A DNA stretch of 42,000 nt from assembly GCA_024403255.1 (NCBI GenBank), contig JAKSSE010000007.1, positions 1-42,000 on the forward strand, written 5' to 3'. The first letter of the stretch is position 1. Each line of letters begins with the position of its first letter. The notes under the pieces were generated by a model, which ran no database searches, had not been told where the DNA came from, and saw only the letters and a list, made by a program, of their open reading frames with translations. The position numbers were made by a program, and so were the translations under genes. Below, piece after piece: positions 36,415 through 42,000 of the stretch. This stretch comes from Lachnospiraceae bacterium (GTDB lineage Bacteria; Bacillota; Clostridia; Lachnospirales; Lachnospiraceae).

Positions 36415-38928
36415 ATGAAGAAGAAAATGGCAAACGACAAAGTAATTCGTGCAATGGCAATCGGTATTTCAGCAGTGCTTGCAACTGCACAGCCAATGAC
36501 TGCGTTTGCGGCAGAACCGGATTCAGGGGATGCAGGGAACAATGGTGTTGAGTCGGAGGCCAAGGTTAGTGTTGAAGATGTCAAGTCAGCTGTAGGTAAT
36601 GATAAAACTGTTGATGATGCAGTAACTCAGGCTGGCGTAGTTGAAGAAGCTGCAGAAGAGGCTAAAGTGGCAGAAACTGAAGCAACTGAACTTAAGGAAA
36701 ATGTAGCAGCAGCAGATGCTGATATGGATAAGGCATTTAAGAATGTAGAAGCTGTCGATAAGGCAGAGGATAAACTCATTGAAGGTAAAGAAGAAGCAGA
36801 CAATGTTGTAAAGTCTATAACAGAAAATGCAGCAGAAGCACATGCTACAGTAGAAGAGGCTAGCAAAAACGTTGACACTTATGATGTTGAAATAAAGAAT
36901 GCTACCTCTATTGCTGAGGCCAATACTGCATATGAGAACATAATTGTTGAAGTGAGCAATGCAGAGGAAGCATGTGAAGAAGCAAAAAAGAAGCATGCAG
37001 AACTTATGAGTGATTATGATAAGGCTCTTGATGAGATTAAGATTGCCAAAAAAGCATATGAAGATGCAAAGGAAGAGGGCTTAGGAAATATTGATGAAGC
37101 TTTAGCAAATCTTGCCTCTGCAAAATTAGATGCTGAAGCAATTAGAGATAAGGCAATTGTCGTAGAGGCTGAAATAGATATTCTTAAAGATATTGAAATT
37201 CAAAAAACTAAGGTTGATAAGATTGCGAATAAAGAGGAAACAGGCAATTATTGGCGAGAGGCAGATAAACTTGCTAATCTCATGATAAAGTACTCATATA
37301 TCATAAGAGATGATGTAGATGTGAATAGTATTTCCTTTTCTACATGGGTATCGGATAAATCAGACGATAACAACGTTGTTGTAACCTATAAGTTGAAGGG
37401 AAGCGACAAGGAAGTTACCGACTACTTTGACTATGTTGCATATGATAGTGACGGTAATGACATTGTTAGTACAAACAAAACACCTGCATCTATTACAGTA
37501 TTAAAGAAGATACCTGCATATGAATCTGAGGAGGGAAATAAACTTACAGTTTCGTCTGAAGATGATAAGTTGGTTTACAAGATTAACGGTGAGAATCTTG
37601 CAGAAAACCAGAGTATTGTAGTGGAAGAAGATGGAAATATTAAAGTGGTAACTAGTGAAATAACTGGATATACCACAGAATACAAGAACGGGGAATCTTC
37701 GTTTGAGGTTGTGGTTAAAAATGGAAATGGACATGGAAACGGACAGATTCAATATAAAGTAGACGGAAAACCTCTAAATGGAAATGCGAACGTAAAGTAC
37801 ACGGTTGAAGGTGATGAGAAAACAGGATACACGGTTACTACCAGCGAGAAAAAGAAAGTTGATTTCCATAATGAGTTTTCGGGAGATAATTTAGTAGTAA
37901 TACTTGATCAAGATGGAAATCTTAAGTCTATTGATAAAACAGATAGTATTTTTCCTGTGACCTATAGGAACTTTAAAAAGGTATCTGATACAGTATATGA
38001 AGTTCAAGTATGGGGGTTATCAACATGTTCATGGAGAACTCATAAACTTTATGCAACAAATAATACAATTAAAGTAGATGGATGGGTAGAAACTGACGTT
38101 AAAACATATGGTAAGGTTGAAACTCCTACATACAAAACAACAGAGGAAACTTTTGCGTCAGGAACATTTGTTAATAAGGGGGATTCATACCTTTCAGATA
38201 ATGACGTTGTTTTAGTTAATAAGATTAAAAATGTTGATTTATTGAATGCAGCAAATGAGCAGATTAAACGAGTTGAAGCAGCAGAAAAAGCTGTTGAAAA
38301 TATCAAGGCTCAGATGGCAGCTCTTGATGTAGAGGATTTTGCCTTTGATGAAGGTGGATATGCAAGCCTTCTTATCTCATATCAGACAAGACTTTACGCA
38401 GCAGAAGCAAATCTTGAAGCTGCTAAGGAAAAACTTGTCGATATCAAAAATAAAGAGGCAGTAGCAAAAGCAGATCTTGCGGCAACTATTGCTAGACTCA
38501 CCCCAGCACCTGTAAGAAGAAACGACAATAACAGAGTGCCTGTTGTGCAAGAAGCAACCCCAGCACTTGACTTTGTATATGCTCCAGGCGTAGCGGTAGC
38601 TGCAGCACCTATGCAGGTGGTAGCAGGTGGACAGCCTGCTCAGATTGCACAGGATGGTGGTAATGCAGCAGCACAGGGTGCAGGTGAAGTATTTGACCTT
38701 GGTGAGGCAGCAACTCCACTTGCAGATTTCGCTGAGGAAGACGAGACATTAAATGAAATCACTCTCCAGGATGAGGCGACTCCTCTTGTTGACTTTGAGC
38801 AGGCAAGCCGTATGTCATGGTGGTGGTTACTTGTTGTAGCTGTGTTAGGTGTTACAGGCTATGAACTGTATGAAAAACATCAGAAGAAAATTGAGGCTCG
38901 TGAAGAAGCAGCAAAAAAGACTAAATAA
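36415..38928 (+). CDS. Large secreted surface protein with coiled coils and a C-terminal membrane anchor
   Basis: I do not recognise the family as a whole. The 837-residue protein has a signal peptide (basic MKKK, hydrophobic core, probable cut in TAFA-AEPD after residue 32). Residues about 40-270 and 615-700 are Ala/Glu/Lys-rich helices that look like coiled coils. Residues about 300-600 are beta-rich and hold two degenerate repeats starting YKINGENL and YKVDGKPL. The C-terminal part is Ala/Gly/Gln/Pro-rich with three ATP-x-x-DF motifs (714-720, 766-772, 788-794). It ends in SWWWLLVVAVLGVTGYELYE and a basic tail. There is no LPxTG. The layout suggests an adhesin or cell-surface stalk. GGAGGA at 36405 supports the ATG at 36415 over the one at 36403. 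Confidence 0.85.
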   Translation: MKKKMANDKVIRAMAIGISAVLATAQPMTAFAAEPDSGDAGNNGVESEAKVSVEDVKSAVGNDKTVDDAVTQAGVVEEAAEEAKVAETEATELKENVAAADADMDKAFKNVEAVDKAEDKLIEGKEEADNVVKSITENAAEAHATVEEASKNVDTYDVEIKNATSIAEANTAYENIIVEVSNAEEACEEAKKKHAELMSDYDKALDEIKIAKKAYEDAKEEGLGNIDEALANLASAKLDAEAIRDKAIVVEAEIDILKDIEIQKTKVDKIANKEETGNYWREADKLANLMIKYSYIIRDDVDVNSISFSTWVSDKSDDNNVVVTYKLKGSDKEVTDYFDYVAYDSDGNDIVSTNKTPASITVLKKIPAYESEEGNKLTVSSEDDKLVYKINGENLAENQSIVVEEDGNIKVVTSEITGYTTEYKNGESSFEVVVKNGNGHGNGQIQYKVDGKPLNGNANVKYTVEGDEKTGYTVTTSEKKKVDFHNEFSGDNLVVILDQDGNLKSIDKTDSIFPVTYRNFKKVSDTVYEVQVWGLSTCSWRTHKLYATNNTIKVDGWVETDVKTYGKVETPTYKTTEETFASGTFVNKGDSYLSDNDVVLVNKIKNVDLLNAANEQIKRVEAAEKAVENIKAQMAALDVEDFAFDEGGYASLLISYQTRLYAAEANLEAAKEKLVDIKNKEAVAKADLAATIARLTPAPVRRNDNNRVPVVQEATPALDFVYAPGVAVAAAPMQVVAGGQPAQIAQDGGNAAAQGAGEVFDLGEAATPLADFAEEDETLNEITLQDEATPLVDFEQASRMSWWWLLVVAVLGVTGYELYEKHQKKIEAREEAAKKTK

Positions 38929-38953
38929 TAACCGATATATCTAAAATTGATTT

Positions 38954-38995
38954 AAAACTCCTCAAATAGGTGTAATCCTGTTTGAGGAGTTTTTT
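38954..38995. terminator. Bidirectional terminator between the surface-protein gene and the AraC gene
   Basis: A 13-bp stem AAAACTCCTCAAA / TTTGAGGAGTTTT has a 14-base loop. Runs of T follow the stem on the plus strand, and the minus strand is also T-rich, so it may serve both convergent genes. Confidence 0.85.
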
Positions 38996-39042
38996 GATTA
39001 CCCAGAAATAATATAGTTCACAGTTTTATGGTAATAAAGAAT

Positions 39043-39795
39043 TTATTCTTTTTCCATCCAGGTACTTCTAAAGTGCTGCATTCTGTATTTATGTGGAGTG
39101 GTGTTCATATATTTTTTGAATACCATAATAAAATGGCTTTCAGATGAAAAGGCCAGATAGTTTGCTATATCAACTATGCTTATATCTGAAAACTTTAATA
39201 GATTGGAAGCTTTATCTATTTTGATTTTTAAGATGTATTCGCTAATCGTCATCCCCATTTCCTTTGAAAAAAGTCTGGATAGGTAGCTGTCAGATAGACC
39301 GAGATAATCTGCCAACTCTGGAATTGTAATTCTTGAATGAAGATGGTTATAGATGTAATCGAGGCACAGAACGATAGGCTTTGAAAGTATCATATTTTTG
39401 CGAATGGTTTTCATTCGTGTGCACATGTCAATACAAAGCTTGTCATGAAGATTTGCAATTTCCTCAACGGTGTGAAGTTTATCCATGCTCTGGATATAAA
39501 AATCGCTCAGCGCATAAGCTTTTTCCTGCTCCATGCCGGCATTTATGCAGTGCCTTGTGATAAGAGCAGTAGTTACAACAAAATGATATCTTAGATTCTG
39601 GATTGGATTGTCGGATAAATGCCCCATTCCGTCAGGGTTTGTGAAATCCCCCATCTTGCAGTTTTCTTCCACATACTTAATATCGCCTTCAGCAATTGCT
39701 TCAAAAAAAGGCTGTTCTATCTCTATTTCTCTATGCGAAAGCATAATTTCCTGCTTTAAGAATTCGTTTTTATTCCATTCTTTATTTAAATCCAT
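39043..39795 (-). CDS. AraC-family transcriptional regulator
   Basis: A 250-residue regulator. The C-terminal 100 residues are a two-helix-turn-helix AraC domain: ITIPELADYLGLSDSYLSRL for the first and ISIVDIANYLAFSSESHF followed by FKKYMNTTPHKYR for the second. The N-terminal part (about 1-150) is helical and not a typical sugar-binding cupin. The minus-strand frame is open for 21 more codons, but the ATG at 39795 has GGAG upstream. It is divergent from the GH16 gene with a 141-base intergenic region, so control of that gene is likely. Confidence 0.9.
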   Translation of the reverse strand: MDLNKEWNKNEFLKQEIMLSHREIEIEQPFFEAIAEGDIKYVEENCKMGDFTNPDGMGHLSDNPIQNLRYHFVVTTALITRHCINAGMEQEKAYALSDFYIQSMDKLHTVEEIANLHDKLCIDMCTRMKTIRKNMILSKPIVLCLDYIYNHLHSRITIPELADYLGLSDSYLSRLFSKEMGMTISEYILKIKIDKASNLLKFSDISIVDIANYLAFSSESHFIMVFKKYMNTTPHKYRMQHFRSTWMEKE

Positions 39796-39936
39796 AGATT
39801 TTTCTCCATAAAAAATATCATTTTTAGGATTATAGCATAATTTTGATATTATCGTCATAAAATTGACATATTTAAATGTTCATTGAATGTACTATGAGGA
39901 TGCTTCTAAAACGTACATTTAAGGATGGGAAGAAAC
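39796..39936. promoter_or_regulatory. Divergent control region between the AraC gene and the GH16 gene
   Basis: This AT-rich region has TTGACA at 39863-39868, but the next -10-like box (TACTAT, 39890-39895) is 21 bases away, too far for normal sigma-A. Such spacing would fit a promoter that needs an activator. Two nested inverted repeats flank it: TTAAATGT (39872-39879) with ACATTTAA (39915-39922), and AATGTAC (39886-39892) with GTACATT (39913-39919). They are candidate binding sites for the divergent regulator. Confidence 0.5.
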
Positions 39937-41310
39937 ATGAATAAACAGATAGCTATGACAGTTGCAGGTATTGTCGGAATAAGTTTTCTTTTAGCTGGTT
40001 GTGAAAGTAAAGTGGCTGAGGAAACCAAGGTGGTAGAGGAAGATACTTCAGCGATTCAGCTTGAAGGGTATAACCTTCTTTGGCACGATGAGTTTGAAGG
40101 TGATACGCTTAATGAGGATATCTGGACAAGAGAAGTAAGAGAAGTTGGTTGGACAAATAACGAACTTCAGGCTTATGTAGACAGTGAAGATAATGTTTTT
40201 GTAAAAGATGGAAATCTCATTCTTAAAGCTCTTGACTCGGGAGATGGAACATATACATCAGGCAAGGTTAATTCCCAGAATAAAGCTGATTTTACATATG
40301 GAAAAGTAGTTGCAAGAGCAAAGGTTCCAGAGGGTAAAGGTTTATGGCCAGCTATATGGATGATGCCACAGGATGAAGAACATTATGGTCAGTGGCCAAA
40401 ATGTGGTGAAATCGATATTATGGAAGTGCTTGGAGATAATGTGGCTAAGACTTATTCAACTATTCACTATGGCGAGCCACATGCAGAGCAGCAGGGTACC
40501 TACGTTATTAGTAATGTGCTGAAGGATGGTACATTTGCATCTGATTTCCATGACTACTCGGTTGAGTGGGAACCTGGTGAAATGAGATTTTATGTAGATG
40601 ATATCGAGGTTCTTACAGTTAATGACTGGTTCACTGCCGTTCAGGGTGAAGATGACAAGCCTTATCCAGCACCTTTCGATCAGCCTTTCTTCGTTCAGAT
40701 GAATCTTGCTGTAGGTGGAAACTGGCCAGGAGATCCTGATGAAAATACAGATTTTGAAAAAGCTGAGTTTGCTATTGATTATGTAAGAGTTTATCAGAAA
40801 GACGAATACGATACTAATGTAACAAAACCAGTTAAAGAATATAGACAGCCTAATGAGGATGGTAACTACATCAACAATGGTGATTTTGCTACTGAACTTG
40901 ATAAAGTGGCCGACTGGACCTTCTATAAGGATAAAGGCGGTGATGGAAGCGCTGAAGTAGTTGATGGAGAAGTTGTTATTTCTACTGTAAGTGAGGGAAC
41001 AGAGGATTATGCAATTCAGATGTTCCAGGCTGATATCCCTCAGATTAAGGGTCATAAATATAAGGTTTCATTCGACATGCGTGCCGATGAAAATAGAAAA
41101 GCAGTTGTGTGCGTATCTGCTCCAACAGCTGGATGGGTAAGATATCTTGCTGATACAGAGTTTGATGTTACAACTGAAAAACAATCATTTGAGTTTGAAT
41201 ATGAGATGACAGAAAAAGATGATAATAACGGAAGACTTGAGTTCAACTTGGGTAAGAGGGGAACGAGTACCGTTTACATCTCAAATGTCAGACTCGAAGA
41301 AGTGCAGTAA
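39937..41310 (+). CDS. GH16 laminarinase-like lipoprotein with C-terminal CBM4_9-like domain
   Basis: A predicted surface beta-1,3(4)-glucanase of 457 residues. A lipoprotein signal ends in LLAGC (Cys22), with a short acidic linker. The GH16 jelly-roll begins at NLLWHDEFEGDTLNEDIW. The catalytic motif is GEIDIMEV with Glu158, Asp160 and Glu163, the laminarinase-type spacing. NWPGDPDE and the closing YVRVYQKDE end the domain near residue 292. Residues about 310-457 resemble a CBM4_9 carbohydrate-binding domain (NNGDFATELDKVADWTFY to STVYISNVRLEEV). The ATG at 39925 is in frame, but the one at 39937 gives a better signal peptide. A strong terminator follows. Confidence 0.93.
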   Translation: MNKQIAMTVAGIVGISFLLAGCESKVAEETKVVEEDTSAIQLEGYNLLWHDEFEGDTLNEDIWTREVREVGWTNNELQAYVDSEDNVFVKDGNLILKALDSGDGTYTSGKVNSQNKADFTYGKVVARAKVPEGKGLWPAIWMMPQDEEHYGQWPKCGEIDIMEVLGDNVAKTYSTIHYGEPHAEQQGTYVISNVLKDGTFASDFHDYSVEWEPGEMRFYVDDIEVLTVNDWFTAVQGEDDKPYPAPFDQPFFVQMNLAVGGNWPGDPDENTDFEKAEFAIDYVRVYQKDEYDTNVTKPVKEYRQPNEDGNYINNGDFATELDKVADWTFYKDKGGDGSAEVVDGEVVISTVSEGTEDYAIQMFQADIPQIKGHKYKVSFDMRADENRKAVVCVSAPTAGWVRYLADTEFDVTTEKQSFEFEYEMTEKDDNNGRLEFNLGKRGTSTVYISNVRLEEVQ

Positions 41311-41330
41311 TTTGTACTTTAGACAGGGGT

Positions 41331-41357
41331 AAAAAGGAGCATTCGTGCTCCTTTTTT
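41331..41357 (+). terminator. Intrinsic terminator after the GH16 gene
   Basis: An 11-bp stem AAAAAGGAGCA / TGCTCCTTTTT with a TTCG tetraloop is followed by T. Confidence 0.95.
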
Positions 41358-41385
41358 GTTGGAAAATTAGATTATAGGTCTAGCC

Positions 41386-41415
41386 TTGAACAATATAGAA
41401 TAGTATCATTAGTAT
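41386..41415 (+). promoter_or_regulatory. Probable hydG promoter
   Basis: TTGAAC (41386-41391), 18 bases, TAGTAT (41410-41415), 38 bases before the hydG start. Confidence 0.5.
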
Positions 41416-41453
41416 GATTTTGAATACATGAAGTTCAGGAGATGGTTTATAAA

Positions 41454-42000
41454 ATGTACAACCCTAAATCTTTGAAAGCTGAAGAGTTTATCTCTGATGA
41501 AGAAATCCAGGCGACCTTAAAATACGCTGATGAAAATAAGAATAATGAAAAGTTAATAGATGAGATATTAGAAAAAGCGAAATTACAAAAAGGACTGACG
41601 CACCGTGAGGCATCAGTTCTTTTGGCGTGTGAAATGCCGGATAAAATACAGGTCATGTATGATTTGGCTAGAAAGATAAAGGATGAGTATTACGGAAATC
41701 GTATCGTTTTATTTGCACCGTTATATCTTTCTAATTATTGCATAAATGGTTGTGTTTATTGTCCTTATCATATGAAAAATAAGCACATAGCACGTAAAAA
41801 GCTTACGCAGGAAGAGATTGTAAAAGAAGTTACAGCACTTCAGGATATGGGACATAAGCGTCTTGCGATTGAGCTTGGGGAAGATCCTGTAAATAATCCT
41901 ATCGATTATGTGTTAGAGTGCATTGATACCATCTATAGCATTAAGCACAAAAATGGTGCAATACGTCGTGTAAATGTCAATATTGCTGCAACTACAGTTG
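41454..42000 (+). CDS. hydG: [FeFe]-hydrogenase H-cluster radical SAM maturase HydG, 3' truncated
   Basis: This radical SAM tyrosine lyase makes the CO and CN ligands of the [FeFe]-hydrogenase active site. Only the first 182 residues are in the window. The opening MYNPKSLKAEEFISDEEI and the YGNRIVLFAPLYLSNYC block are typical. The radical SAM cluster motif is CINGCVYC (CX3CX2C), followed by PYHMKNK, KKLTQEEI and HKNGAIRRVNVNIA. An in-frame ATG at 41442 directly abuts GGAG, so I prefer 41454. The gene implies an [FeFe] hydrogenase and H2 metabolism in this organism. Confidence 0.96.
   Translation, partial: MYNPKSLKAEEFISDEEIQATLKYADENKNNEKLIDEILEKAKLQKGLTHREASVLLACEMPDKIQVMYDLARKIKDEYYGNRIVLFAPLYLSNYCINGCVYCPYHMKNKHIARKKLTQEEIVKEVTALQDMGHKRLAIELGEDPVNNPIDYVLECIDTIYSIKHKNGAIRRVNVNIAATTV

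Noticed and set aside
36586-36996. Minus-strand frame of 136 codons rich in Cys and Phe
   Set aside because: It is antisense to the coiled-coil region of the surface protein. Its unusual composition is explained by the complementary Glu/Ala/Lys codons.
38770-38928. Sortase LPxTG signal in the surface protein
   Set aside because: No LPxTG, NPxTG or similar motif precedes the hydrophobic segment.
40456-41055. Long open frame of 199 codons on the minus strand
   Set aside because: It lies wholly antisense to the well-supported GH16 gene, shows no recognisable motif and has a composition expected from the shadow of a coding strand.

Overview
The window looks like a low-GC, anaerobic, fermentative Firmicute of the Lachnospiraceae type (a Butyrivibrio/Pseudobutyrivibrio-like plant-polysaccharide degrader is my best guess, by inference only). 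Support comes from the long conserved Gram-positive operons (plsX-acpP-rnc-smc-ftsY, ylxM-ffh-rpsP-khpA-rimM-rplS, secG-rnr-smpB-ssrA), strong AGGAGG-type ribosome sites, CIRCE control of groES-groEL, phosphotransacetylase plus acetate kinase, an [FeFe]-hydrogenase maturase (HydG) at the right edge, and several surface glycoside hydrolase lipoproteins.

Layout. 1-2018: end of a sugar-ABC-transporter ATPase and a CdaR/PucR-type regulator. 2144-9657: a type IIA topoisomerase pair without a GyrA box (topoisomerase IV-like parE-parC), a hybrid sensor kinase and a CPBP membrane protease-like protein. 9674-11754: CIRCE-groES-groEL. 11775-13736: a two-gene route for the last two steps of IMP synthesis, with a PurO-type cyclohydrolase and a stand-alone AICAR transformylase instead of a fused PurH. 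13722-14885 (minus): tmcAL, a tRNA(Met)-ac4C ligase. 14916-18003: a Cys-rich DUF6062-like protein, pta and ackA. 18025-26620: DUF177, rpmF (59 aa), plsX, acpP, rnc, smc, ftsY and ilvA. 26629-32818: a GHL10 lipoprotein, ylxM-ffh, rpsP-khpA, a GH5 endoglucanase lipoprotein, rimM, rplS and secG. trmD, normally between rimM and rplS, is not there. 32863-35765: rnr, smpB and tmRNA, a ribosome-rescue module.

35766-42000 is the accessory part. A strong promoter overlapped by LacI-family-like palindromes drives a small PilZ protein and an 837-residue secreted coiled-coil/beta surface protein. That protein has a tryptophan-rich C-terminal membrane anchor preceded by repeated ATP-x-x-DF motifs. Next come a divergent AraC regulator and GH16 laminarinase-like lipoprotein with a carbohydrate-binding domain, and the 5' part of hydG.

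How it fits together: the core genes cover chromosome topology and segregation, protein folding and targeting, ribosome assembly and rescue, lipid synthesis and acetate/H2 fermentation. Three surface-anchored glycan hydrolases sit between or beside them, two inside conserved translation operons. The most unusual region is the operator-rich PilZ/surface-protein unit. A recurring feature is that intrinsic terminator hairpins lie directly against, or overlap, the promoter or start codon of the next gene.
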